Assembly: GCA_009773495.1 (NCBI GenBank)
Contig: WSXW01000003.1
Location: 1 to 64,000 of the forward strand
Direction of reading: 5' to 3'
Length of the DNA: 64,000 bases
From: Bacillota bacterium
GTDB taxonomy: Bacteria > Bacillota > UBA994
Made by a program: the position numbers and the translations under genes. Below are positions 1 to 7,986 of this stretch, in pieces. How positions within the stretch are numbered: position 1 is the stretch's first letter; every line of letters starts with the position of its first letter. Below the pieces are notes generated by a model that was given only the letters and a program-made list of their open reading frames with translations, did not search any database and had not been told where the DNA came from.

Positions 1-28
1 TCCCTTCCCCCCCTAGGGGGGGAAGGGA
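1..28. repeat. Perfect 28-bp palindrome
   Basis: Two 14-base arms, TCCCTTCCCCCCCT and its exact reverse complement, meet with no loop. A transcript from either strand would fold into a G/C-rich hairpin, but no T-run follows on the minus strand within the window. It lies downstream of the truncated transposase and may be a terminator core, an element boundary or part of a longer repeat cut by the window edge. Confidence 0.6.
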
Positions 29-71
29 GAAGGAAACACGACAGGACGCTATGCACAAATTAGCTGCCACT

Positions 72-470
72 CTATGCAATTCTTACTTGCCAAACACACC
101 AACTTAATAGGTAATGATAATAGTACTTCTTAAACTGCGTTAACTGGTATGGAATTTCATCGTTCTCACGACACTTTTCGCAGTACTCAAACCAGAGCAA
201 CTGCAATGTCACGCCAGGCTTTGTCAGCTCACGGTGAACCCAAGTGTAATATGGCAACTTGTAGCTAGGCTTGCCTTCTTCCTTGGGGTACAATCGTTCC
301 CCAAGCTCCCGGTCAGACAGCCCTTCGGTCGTTTGCCAGCTCAACCCTTGTGACTCCGCACACCGTAGAATTTTGATCACGGTCGGGCGAGAGATTCCCG
401 CACTCGCGGCAATCTTGCTGTGGTTGAGTCCTAAGTTATGCAACCGCAGAACCTCTCTGTAGTCGGTCAT
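72..470 (-). pseudogene. Truncated IS21-family transposase (IstA N-terminus)
   Basis: The 132 residues match the start of IS21-type IstA: a Hin/homeodomain-like helix-turn-helix at about residues 8-37 (HNLGLNHSKIAASAGISR), then the ELGERLYP segment typical of these transposases. IstA is normally around 400-500 residues with a DDE integrase core, and all of that core is missing. The last 20 or so residues no longer look like the family, so the frame was probably broken near 110-130. No IstB ATPase gene follows. It is a non-functional remnant that marks the island as a former insertion target. The fragment could be a short HTH protein, but its length and context favour decay. Confidence 0.7.
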
Positions 471-528
471 TTGATGACCGCCTTGGATGTATTTACGCCG
501 TCAATACGACGCATGAACCCAATTCTAC

Positions 529-615
529 TACAGACTTAAGGTGTAAAGGTGCGCGACGGGACTGTCAAATTATTGCGCTGTGAGTGTAAAATCTCCGCGG
601 CTCAAGTGTTAAGTT
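529..615. repeat. Possible IS21-type terminal repeat region
   Basis: Upstream of the istA remnant the core GTGTAAA occurs at 541-547 and 584-590, each followed within 5-8 bases by a CGCG-containing stretch, with a variant GTGTTAA at 606-612. IS21 elements carry multiple short repeats at their ends, so this may be the surviving end of the element. It accounts for most of the 471-784 gap; the rest of the gap holds only the terminator at 651-680. Confidence 0.35.
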
Positions 616-650
616 AGATGCGACGTATTCAGGAGAGAACTATTCATATG

Positions 651-680
651 AAAAAGCGACCCGGGGAAACCAGGCCGCTT
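651..680 (-). terminator. Rho-independent terminator of the serine protease gene
   Basis: On the minus strand an imperfect hairpin (AAGCGGCCTGG pairing with CCGGGTCGCTT around a short loop) is followed by five T residues. It lies about 105 bases past the protease stop codon. Confidence 0.55.
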
Positions 681-784
681 GTGTGCTTAGTTGGATCCTC
701 TTTGCATGCTCAAAAAACCACAATTAAGGAGGCGCCGCTCAACTTGCGACAGCCCCTACTTCACTATCTAGGTAGCCGAATAAT

Positions 785-1996
785 CTAATAATCTTCTGCA
801 CCAAACTGCTGAAAAACAGCATTTACCCGGCTATATACGGAGTTGTTGTGGTCTGATCCTATCCAAGCTTTAGTCACTCCTGTAACACAACGGACCGCCG
901 ATGCGCTTCCGACATACCTAATCCATGTAACTGCACAACCGCTGTCACCACTGTCGGTATGATAGCTAGCCCTTATCATGTCCCAGTAAATTAAGTTACC
1001 ACCCTGATCATAGGCCTTCCAATCTGTTTGTGAAATGTATCCTGTCGTTCTAAGAGAGGTACCACCATAACTCTCTACATAGAGGCCGATTTGATTTGGC
1101 GACTGCAAGACATAAGCATAAGAATCTCCATTCATGAACGTCCTTGAGGGGGTTCTCCCGGATGCTGCCGCTATGAAGGACGCATCAACCGTTCCTCCGT
1201 CGTGCTTCGCACGCATCACACCTGCTAGAGTCCACGTACCCGTCTGAGGGTTGATGTCATATACTGATTGACCAGAAGAAGTAGATACGTGGCCTGTGGA
1301 AATATAGCCGTTCTCCCATACACCGGAATTCAGCCTTCTAGCACGAAAACCAATAGTTGCACCTTGACCGTATTGGTCCGCATGATGCCAGCCGTTGATG
1401 ATGTTCGTCGCGTTATTAATTTCCTCTGCCTTAATAAAAGTTATGGCATCTTTTGCGTCTACTTCAGTTTTCAAAGATACTTTATTAACTACACTGGCAA
1501 TAACATCCTTATCCATGGATCTTATCCAGACATGAACTGTATTAGATATAACATCTGTTGCAGCGGCCTGAATTACGTGACTAATTCCTTCCACTTTTAG
1601 TTCCTTTGCAACCTCATCAATCGCACTATGCACTGCTTTTAGTTCTTTGTAGGTATATTTGACCACTTCGACCGTAACACCGTTCATCTTAGAGAAGTGT
1701 TCTTTTACAGGCTGGGTAAACTGAACTGTCAGACCGTCTTTCCCTAGGTAGTTTCCTCCGTAGACATATGCCAATTTGGAATCGGACTCTATCATCTTAT
1801 GGATAACTTCCACGTTTTCCATTGCTCTCCACTGGTTTTGTACAATGTTAGCTTCATCTAAGCTCAAGCCTAATTCACTTGTCAACACATCTACCATGAT
1901 ATCTTCTGACGAAATAGAAGATTGATGTGCTCCTTCGACCATAGGTGCAAGAAGTAGTCCAACGCCTAGAAGAATCGCTAGGAGTGTTTTTTTCAC
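785..1996 (-). CDS. Secreted S1-family (chymotrypsin-like) serine protease
   Basis: A 403-residue protein with a signal peptide (residues 1-23: KK then a hydrophobic LLAILLGVGLLLA stretch), a pro-region of about 175 residues and a C-terminal trypsin-fold domain. The likely catalytic triad is His236 in STGHVS, Asp271 in VDASFIA and Ser352 in GDSGCAV; the family usually has GDSGGP, so Cys354 is unusual and may pair with Cys370. The layout resembles streptogrisin or alpha-lytic-type proteases, which need the pro-region to fold. Start is GTG, spaced from an AGGGTGGTG ribosome site. It has its own promoter and terminator, so it is a single-gene unit. Substrate is unknown. The island context suggests acquisition by transfer. 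Confidence 0.8.
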   Translation of the reverse strand: MKKTLLAILLGVGLLLAPMVEGAHQSSISSEDIMVDVLTSELGLSLDEANIVQNQWRAMENVEVIHKMIESDSKLAYVYGGNYLGKDGLTVQFTQPVKEHFSKMNGVTVEVVKYTYKELKAVHSAIDEVAKELKVEGISHVIQAAATDVISNTVHVWIRSMDKDVIASVVNKVSLKTEVDAKDAITFIKAEEINNATNIINGWHHADQYGQGATIGFRARRLNSGVWENGYISTGHVSTSSGQSVYDINPQTGTWTLAGVMRAKHDGGTVDASFIAAASGRTPSRTFMNGDSYAYVLQSPNQIGLYVESYGGTSLRTTGYISQTDWKAYDQGGNLIYWDMIRASYHTDSGDSGCAVTWIRYVGSASAVRCVTGVTKAWIGSDHNNSVYSRVNAVFQQFGAEDY

Positions 1997-2043
1997 CTTG
2001 ACACCACCCTTTAACTATTTATTGGCTTACGAACCACTATTAT

Positions 2044-2071
2044 AATATACAACTTCGGCTAGATATGTCAA
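2044..2071 (-). promoter_or_regulatory. Sigma-A-type promoter of the serine protease gene
   Basis: On the minus strand TTGACA (2066-2071) is followed after 16 bases by TATATT (2044-2049), with an overlapping TATTAT two bases further on. The -35 hexamer is perfect. It lies about 48 bases upstream of the GTG start. Confidence 0.65.
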
Positions 2072-2167
2072 GAAAACCTTTGACAGGCACCTCTAATGAG
2101 GAAGACCAGAAACCCTTGACCCATAAGGTTTAGGAGTGATTTTCTGCGAATAGCGAATATTGTTGCT

Positions 2168-2476
2168 TCAGTTAGACGGTAATTGCTCGAGATATAAAGT
2201 CACTCGCTCTTGATCATCAACACTTAATGACAAACTGGCCATGACGTTTGACAAGGAATTCACGGTGTACCACGACTCTGTTATGGTCCGTAGGACATTA
2301 CCCTGGTCGTCATATATGTAAATATCCCGTTCGTGATACCGCAACCAACTTTCAGCGAGATTGCGGATTGTTTGTCTCGTGGCCTGGTCAAAATCCTGAT
2401 CGTAGGTTATAGCAAAAACGGCTACTACTTCACGCCATGGAATCGTGACCCCTGCTTCGTGTTGGTATGTTCCTAG
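2168..2476 (-). pseudogene. Remnant open frame, unknown product
   Basis: A 102-codon stretch with no start codon and no ribosome site lies between an in-frame stop at 2477-2479 and a stop at 2168-2170. It includes IPWREVVAVFAITYDQDFDQ and ends LYLEQLPSN. The composition looks like real protein (helical, soluble), so this is probably the 3' part of a gene that lost its front. I do not recognise the family. Its neighbours are also broken. Confidence 0.45.
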
Positions 2477-3183
2477 TCATGCACCAGTATGTCAAACAAG
2501 CTGTCCGACTCCCTATAGGTAAACTGAGTGCATTTCTTGTCATCATACTTGATCAACGGGCTGAGCTACTTCTAGTCGCATTGCCTTTAGTGTTTCATTA
2601 ACGACTTTAACAAGGCGGCTAACATGTTTCTCGTTATTCTTGAGAAACTCCATCAGTTCAGTATACAACCCCATGTCTCCCCTCTTTAGTGATCGGATTG
2701 TTCGCAAAAAGTCCTTTAGATATTAAAGGTATTTGTGATGGGCACCTCCCCAATAGCTACCAAGAATGTGTTCCACACGGTTAAAGTAATCATCATAACT
2801 CACCTGCACAAAATCTGCTGTGTTGGGAACCATACCACCGTGCAGAGTAAGGAGGATTTTAACCGTTCTCCTCCCGTTTGCCTGACTATCTAGCCAAGTG
2901 CTATAGTCCTTCAAGTCATTCGTGACAACAGCGAAATCTTGTTCTCAATTCCTATAAGCTCCTCGTCGGTATTAACCACAATGTCAATACGTCCACCACT
3001 GCTAGTTGGCACCTCACGTTCAACCTCACGTACTACTATCTGGCGCTTTGCTTGAATGTGTGCCGCTTCCAGCAGAGCTCTTACCATCATATCTTTCAAT
3101 CCAGGGACTTCCTCTGTCGATAGGTAGAACTTCAGAATGTTACTACAGACATTCTCATAGTGTGGATAGCCAGATAAATCCAT
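2473..3183 (-). pseudogene. Broken PD-(D/E)XK nuclease (PDDEXK_4-like)
   Basis: The N-terminal fragment (2911-3183) reads YPHYENVCSNILKFYL and then RIDIVVNTDEELIGIENKI, the D-x(n)-E-x-K core of PD-(D/E)XK nucleases in the style of PDDEXK_4. A one-base deletion after IENKIS near 2940 shifts the frame; the shifted frame resumes as AVVTNDLKDYSTWLD, as the family expects. That frame continues to a TAA near 2720 and reads on beyond it through YLKDFLRTIRSLKRG to a TGA at 2543-2545. A further shifted segment ends at 2473. At least two or three lesions mean the gene is dead. Family members are often found in defence or mobile contexts. Confidence 0.7.
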
Positions 3184-3208
3184 TAAAGTCGGCTCAGATG
3201 GACTCGCC

Positions 3209-3500
3209 TTATCTATGAAACATATTGGCCATGCGGCCCAATACCCTCTGCATGGCCTGAATATCTGCTATTGCCGCGCCGATAAACATAAACTATCCCC
3301 CACTTCGTAAACATTAACTAGGAACTGCGGGGTAACTCTGTCGCTTGCCGCGATAAAATACTCGACCTTCTCCTACATCAGCTGGAGTTTGTCCTATTCA
3401 GGACTGATGAAGGGACTGATTATCCTGACCGCTGCTTCCCTTTCTCAAAAGCGTCAATAATCGTATCTCGATGATTCAGAGCTAACACTTCAACAGACAT
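3209..3500 (-). pseudogene. Broken small gene, unknown product
   Basis: A good ribosome site (AGGAGG) precedes an ATG at 3498-3500 that opens a 26-codon frame (MSVEVLALNHRDTIIDAFEK and so on) ending at 3420. Other frames then give plausible protein: IISPFIS, EKVEYFIAASDRVTPQFLVN, and finally FIGAAIADIQAMQRVLGRM ending at a TAA at 3209-3211. Read together they look like one protein of roughly 90 residues with several frameshifts or stops. It sits just upstream of the broken nuclease and was probably in one operon with it. The family is not recognised. Confidence 0.45.
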
Positions 3501-3516
3501 CACAAACCTCCTGTTC

Positions 3517-4146
3517 TCAATTTCGGCCAACCACCCTGACAATCGAGTACATAAAGAGGCCGTTTTTGGCGTCGACCTGGCTGTAGTCATGCCAGTCGAT
3601 AATGTAGCGCCCGGAGAGGACGAGTGCGTTATCCCGACCTTTGGTAGTACCCTTGCTCATGCTAATGCCCCAGGACATCGTGCCTTCCTTGACGGCACCG
3701 TGATGAACGCTGAACGCAGAGTATCCAGCGGTATTATTCTTCGGTTTGTTCCAGTAGTATGGATCATTCGTCAACCAAATGGCGTAGCCTTCACTGTAGC
3801 CAGAGATATGTTCGCGGAAAGCCTCAACACGGCAGATGTCTTTCACAAAGTCATATTTGCCGACGTCCTGCGCTCCATGATTTTTTAGGTAATACGGCTC
3901 ACCGCCGACCATCGCACTGAACAGCTTCGTTTTGTACTTCAACTCTATGGGGTAAACATCCTCACCAAGCCGCACGAGAATATCGACGTACTTCGTGGGA
4001 TCGTGCGGGGGCGGGTACTCAAGCCGGACAGAAGCATCGGGATATTGTAGTTGTAGCTCCCAAGCAAGGGCGAATTGAAAATCAGCCTCCGAATGAAAGA
4101 CCTTTCTTTTGTTCTTAAGCCGTAACAAAGGAATCTGCAGGTCCAT
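3517..4146 (-). CDS. Uncharacterised PD-(D/E)XK-like protein
   Basis: A 209-residue protein starting at the ATG preceded by AGGGGTG; a longer frame from 4164 lacks a ribosome site. It has the restriction-endonuclease fold signature: Glu20 in HSEADFQFALAWE, Asp55 in YVDILV, then Glu68 and Lys70 in YPIELKYKT (D-x12-E-x-K). The region EGYAIWLTNDPYYW and the C-terminal IIDWHDYS segment look conserved rather than random. From memory this resembles a widespread uncharacterised nuclease-fold family. It is probably a DNA- or RNA-acting nuclease, but activity is inferred. It follows the HTH gene at 4174 by 27 bases, so the two are likely co-transcribed. Confidence 0.7.
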   Translation of the reverse strand: MDLQIPLLRLKNKRKVFHSEADFQFALAWELQLQYPDASVRLEYPPPHDPTKYVDILVRLGEDVYPIELKYKTKLFSAMVGGEPYYLKNHGAQDVGKYDFVKDICRVEAFREHISGYSEGYAIWLTNDPYYWNKPKNNTAGYSAFSVHHGAVKEGTMSWGISMSKGTTKGRDNALVLSGRYIIDWHDYSQVDAKNGLFMYSIVRVVGRN

Positions 4147-4173
4147 ATTTACACCCCTAATCAATACGATTGC

Positions 4174-4944
4174 TCAGTCCGTATCTCTAATGACATGAGG
4201 GAAGTACTGTATGTGTCCTCCAATGCGTGCTTTCCCTGACTCAATAATGGTGTGTTCCAGTCTTTCGACTTCACTTCTTGTAAGCTCAAGTTCGCTGTGA
4301 AACTTGGTTATGTCATTGTTAAGGTAGCAGATGAATCTGCTCTTCTTGTCTTGGTCTTGCACAATCGTTATCCGATTGGACACTGCCAGCAGAGGGAACT
4401 CATCACTATCAATTCGAGCATCATCTTCTACAATGTACAGCACGCTGGTATAGCCCCTACCAGGCTTATCTTCTGTGTTTGGGATTAGCCAGTCACGCCC
4501 GGTCTTCTTTGCATGTCGTAGTTTCCCACGCCTAATCCATTGCCTGACCGTGACGGGCTCAATGCCGAGCATGGCGGCATATTGCTCAACGGTAAGATAA
4601 TCGCACTCTACAGTTATCAAGGTGTGTTCCACGGTCGAAGTCATCGTGCTAATTTGGCCATTTTCAACTTCAATATCGCTGGCCTGGCAAAGATTTAACT
4701 CCATGCGGTTTTCGAGGAAGTCATACTCGTAATACCACCAAAGCTCAGTCAAAACTGGTAGCTTACATTTTTTCACCGCCGCATAGAACTTCTTGCAGAG
4801 CTTTATTCTGTTTCTCAGTACGTCGACCGAACAACCGGGCTCTTCATTGGCCTTTTCGGGTTCGATGAAAAGCTCAAGTGAATGCAGGACGTCATCACGC
4901 GAAAACAAATAGTGTTCACGGAACAACACCTCTCTAATGTCCAT
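4174..4944 (-). CDS. Uncharacterised protein with a central excisionase/MerR-like HTH
   Basis: A 256-residue protein. Residues 116-155 (YLTVEQYAAMLGIEPVTVRQ, then WIRRGKLRHAKK) form a helix-turn-helix of the excisionase/MerR-like type with the LTVEQ-A-LGI-P-TVR-W pattern. The N-terminal 100 residues hold a Trp/Tyr-rich stretch (ELWWYYEYDF), and the C-terminal 80 residues include a short coiled-coil-like segment (SELELTRSEVERLEHTI). Such domains usually bind specific DNA. ATG with an AGGGGGGGG ribosome site. It is the first gene of a two-gene unit with the PD-(D/E)XK-like gene; a regulator or target-recognition role is inference. No phage integrase is visible. Confidence 0.65.
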   Translation of the reverse strand: MDIREVLFREHYLFSRDDVLHSLELFIEPEKANEEPGCSVDVLRNRIKLCKKFYAAVKKCKLPVLTELWWYYEYDFLENRMELNLCQASDIEVENGQISTMTSTVEHTLITVECDYLTVEQYAAMLGIEPVTVRQWIRRGKLRHAKKTGRDWLIPNTEDKPGRGYTSVLYIVEDDARIDSDEFPLLAVSNRITIVQDQDKKSRFICYLNNDITKFHSELELTRSEVERLEHTIIESGKARIGGHIQYFPHVIRDTD

Positions 4945-5046
4945 TAAGACCCCCCCCTAACGCGAGACTCGTCGATATTGTAACGCAACGCTACATAAAC
5001 GTCAAACCATCATGGGTGCATCTTTTGAAATGCTCTAAGGCTGATA

Positions 5047-5590
5047 CTAGGGTCCCAGTAACTTTAGCACTTTACTTAGGTTGCGCATCTTAGCTACTGT
5101 AAGCAGGTCATCGCCATCTCAATTTTTTGCTTTGGGGTCTATCCCTGCATCCAGGAATATTTTCACAATCCTAGCTAGACTTCCGTCCAGATCATAATGT
5201 TGGTCGACCATATCGGTTATTTGTATTGTGAACAGTGAATACTGCACTATCTCCTTGCTTGTCTTTAATGTTTGCATCTACACCGAGCCCAAGCAAAGTT
5301 GCCATAGCCTCTTCTTCACACTTCCTAGCAGTCCACATAAGTGCTGTATATCCGTTATTGTCTTGAATATTACCGCCTGCCCCTGCTTCAATTAATAAGC
5401 GGATATTCCTTTCTAATCCATGCTTCGCAGCGCACATTAGGGCTGTTAACCCATCAGCATCCTGGTGATTCAAGTTTGGCTGCTGGCTTAACAGAATTAG
5501 TAGACCTGTGTTATCGTGATGCTTCGCAGCAAAAGACAACGCCGTTCGAGGCTCCGTCCCCACTGCTTCCCCACTGCTTCCAATGCGCAT
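5047..5590 (-). pseudogene. Broken ankyrin-repeat protein gene
   Basis: From 5590 the frame encodes at least three ankyrin repeats (DADGLTALMCAAKHG, DNNGYTALMWTARKC, DKQGDSAV). It shifts near 5215-5230: the ORF then ends NRYGRPTL, while another frame continues sensibly as DLDGSLARIVKIFLDAGIDP to a TGA and on to LLTVAKMRNLSKVLKLLGP with a stop at 5047-5049. A frameshift and a nonsense codon therefore separate the last repeats. The 5' end runs directly into the neighbouring operon's terminator, so the original start is probably lost. Confidence 0.65.
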
Positions 5591-5629
5591 AAAAATGGAG
5601 ACCAAGAGACGAGCTCTTGGTCTCCATTT
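5591..5629 (-). terminator. Rho-independent terminator after the aminotransferase
   Basis: A 16-bp perfect stem (AAATGGAGACCAAGAG, 5593-5608, with 5614-5629) and a 5-base loop, followed on the minus strand by Ts. It closes the spoIIM-dacF-ddl-aminotransferase operon. Confidence 0.85.
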
Positions 5630-5680
5630 ATTTAGGTTCCTTAAGTTAATGACATTGCCCGCGAGGGGCGCCACTTTGTC

Positions 5681-6886
5681 TTATATCCCTTTTACTTGAC
5701 GATACTTTTCTACGCCGGCAGCGAGGACGCGCATCGCTTGAGTTAAGTCCGCAGGCTTTAGAACGTAGGCCAAGCGAATTTCATCCTTGCCTAGGACAGG
5801 TGTGGCATAGAAGCCTGCTGCTGGTGCAACCATGGTGGTAGCCCCGTCGAGGGAGAACTCTTCTAGCATCCATTGAGCGAACGCATCTCCATCGTCAATA
5901 GGTAGTTTCGCAATCACATAGAAGGCGCCCTTAGGCCGCATGCAAACTGCGCCGGGAATACTCATGATTCCTTCGTAGATGATATTGCGGCGGTTTTGAT
6001 ATTCGGTCAAGATACCTTCAAAGTAAGACTCGGGGACATCAAGTGCACCAATGGCGCCGACCTGCTCAAGGGTAGGTGGGCACAGGCGTGCTTGGGCGAA
6101 GCGCATAATCGAATCCATTAGGACCTTGTTCTTACTGACAAGGTTTCCGATGCGAGCGCCGCAGGCGCTAAAACGCTTGGAAATGCTATCGGCGATAATC
6201 GCATGCTGTTCTACACCCGAAATCGTCATTATGCTGGTGTACTTTTCACCGTCATAGACGAACTCACGGTACACTTCGTCAGCTATGATGTAAAGATTAT
6301 GCGAAATGGCGATATCCGCAACAACCTGTAATTCCTCCTTGGTATAGACCACTCCTGTTGGGTTACCGGGGTTACTGATTAAGATAGCGCGGGTGCGAGG
6401 TGTTATTTTTTGTAGGAAGTGCTCCTTAGGAGGCAACCTAAACCCATCTTCGGCCCTAGCGGTTACGGGGACTACCTTAATGTCACCGTACACAGCAAAA
6501 CCATTATAGTTGGCGTAAAACGGCTCGGGGACTAAGACTTCGTCTCCGGCATCGCAAGTTGCGAGCATAGCAAAAAGTAAGGCCTCGCTGCCGCCTGTAG
6601 TAATAATGATTTCGGAAGGTGACACATGTACATCGTACTTTGCGTAATAATTGGAGAGCCCTTTACGAAATTCCAACAGGCCGTTAGAGGGCCCGTAAGC
6701 TAGAACTTTCTCTTCGTAGTTCTTGATACGGTCCCACATTTCTACCGGAGTCTCAATGTCGGGCTGACCAATATTGAGGTGGTACACTTTTATGCCGCGG
6801 TTTTTGGCCTCGTCTGCGAAGGGGACGAGTTTACGGATGGGCGATGCCGGTATATTAATGCCTCGGTTTGATAATTGCATACTCAT
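5681..6886 (-). CDS. PLP-dependent aminotransferase (class I/II, AspC/AAT-I fold)
   Basis: A 401-residue fold-type I aminotransferase. The YHLNIGQPDIETP start, the NPGNPTGVVY motif, ADEVYREFVYDG and the Schiff-base lysine segment SISKRFSACGARIG are all present. Clostridial members are usually labelled aspartate or aromatic aminotransferase; substrate cannot be set from sequence. Start chosen at the ATG with GGAGG seven bases upstream, nine codons inside the longest frame. It is the last gene after ddl (33 bases apart) and before a strong terminator. Placement after ddl and dacF suggests a link to amino-acid supply for the cell wall, which is inference. Confidence 0.85.
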   Translation of the reverse strand: MSMQLSNRGINIPASPIRKLVPFADEAKNRGIKVYHLNIGQPDIETPVEMWDRIKNYEEKVLAYGPSNGLLEFRKGLSNYYAKYDVHVSPSEIIITTGGSEALLFAMLATCDAGDEVLVPEPFYANYNGFAVYGDIKVVPVTARAEDGFRLPPKEHFLQKITPRTRAILISNPGNPTGVVYTKEELQVVADIAISHNLYIIADEVYREFVYDGEKYTSIMTISGVEQHAIIADSISKRFSACGARIGNLVSKNKVLMDSIMRFAQARLCPPTLEQVGAIGALDVPESYFEGILTEYQNRRNIIYEGIMSIPGAVCMRPKGAFYVIAKLPIDDGDAFAQWMLEEFSLDGATTMVAPAAGFYATPVLGKDEIRLAYVLKPADLTQAMRVLAAGVEKYRQVKGI

Positions 6887-6918
6887 TTGAGCACCTCCAT
6901 TTATATTATACATTGAAG

Positions 6919-7986
6919 CTATTCTCTAAAACTCACAGAAATCCTGCGCTTTTGTTCATACTTGGCAAAAGCCAGACTAATCATATTAGTTATCAAATCT
7001 GTGTAACAGAGCCCCGATGCAGCCCACATCTTTGGGTACATGCTGATCTGCGTGAATCCGGGCATGGTGTTGATTTCGTTCACATAGATTGTTCCCGATG
7101 GTAGCAAGAAAAAATCCACCCTAGCCAACCCTACACAGTCAATCGCTTTATATGCTCTAATGGCTAAGTCTTGAATCTGTACTATCTGCTGAGGAGTGAG
7201 GACAGCGGGAATGTGTAGTGTCGATGGTTGCTCATATTTGGCAGTATAGTCGTAGAAATCGGCGCTAGGTACAATTTCTCCGGGCAGTGATGCCCTAGGG
7301 TCGTCGTTACCCATAACGCTACACTCGATCTCTCTAGCTATGACGCCTTTCTCCACCAATACCTTGCGGTCATACTTTAAGCTTAGTTCAATTGCACGTG
7401 CCAATCCGCTCTCTGTACTAACTTTGGTAATCCCAACGCTAGAACCCATATTAGCGGGCTTAACAAAACAAGGGAAACCCAAAGCTTTCGCAACTTGAGC
7501 ATGAAATACGGCGGGTTCTTGCTCGTAATCAAAATTACTAATCCAGCAAAAATCGACTACAGGAATATTTCTTTGTGTGTAAATGGTCTTGTGGAATATT
7601 TTATCCATACCTAACGCAGAGCCTATAACGCCAGCGCCCACGTATGGCTTATTCACAATTTCTAACAAGCCTTGGATGCAGCCGTCTTCGCCAAAAGGAC
7701 CATGCATGACCGGAAACACCACGTCGCCTTGGCTGAGAATGCGCGCGATAGGCCCTATGCCTTCATCCTGAGCGGGCTCCGGTACAGTAGTTTTCCTAGT
7801 GGCAATAATTTCCCTAGGGTCTATACCGCCTACCCATCGCCCGGTCTTAGTGATACCAACGGGAATAGGAAGATATCTATCAGCGTCAATTGCAGTCATT
7901 ATCGAGGCGGCAGAGTTAACGGAGACTTCATGCTCCGCTGACCTTCCACCGTACAGCACAATCACTTTTTGTTTAATGCTCTCCAC
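6919..7986 (-). CDS. ddl: D-alanine--D-alanine ligase
   Basis: Joins two D-alanines for the peptidoglycan stem peptide in the cytoplasm. It has the ATP-grasp Ddl layout: VLYGGRSAEHEVSV at the N-terminus, GPFGEDGCIQGLLE, CFVKPANMGSSVGITKV, EKGVIAREIECSVMG and VNEINTMPGFTQISMYPKM. Length is typical. The start is uncertain: the annotated GTG lies inside the GGAGG ribosome site, whereas an ATT nine bases further in would have ideal spacing (8 bases) and give MKQKVIVLYGG, like other Ddl proteins. The 5' end overlaps the dacF stop, so translation is probably coupled. Confidence 0.93.
   Translation of the reverse strand: MESIKQKVIVLYGGRSAEHEVSVNSAASIMTAIDADRYLPIPVGITKTGRWVGGIDPREIIATRKTTVPEPAQDEGIGPIARILSQGDVVFPVMHGPFGEDGCIQGLLEIVNKPYVGAGVIGSALGMDKIFHKTIYTQRNIPVVDFCWISNFDYEQEPAVFHAQVAKALGFPCFVKPANMGSSVGITKVSTESGLARAIELSLKYDRKVLVEKGVIAREIECSVMGNDDPRASLPGEIVPSADFYDYTAKYEQPSTLHIPAVLTPQQIVQIQDLAIRAYKAIDCVGLARVDFFLLPSGTIYVNEINTMPGFTQISMYPKMWAASGLCYTDLITNMISLAFAKYEQKRRISVSFRE

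Noticed and set aside
2911-2945. Programmed frameshift in the PDDEXK gene
   Set aside because: No slippery sequence stands out, and additional downstream nonsense and frame lesions point to decay.
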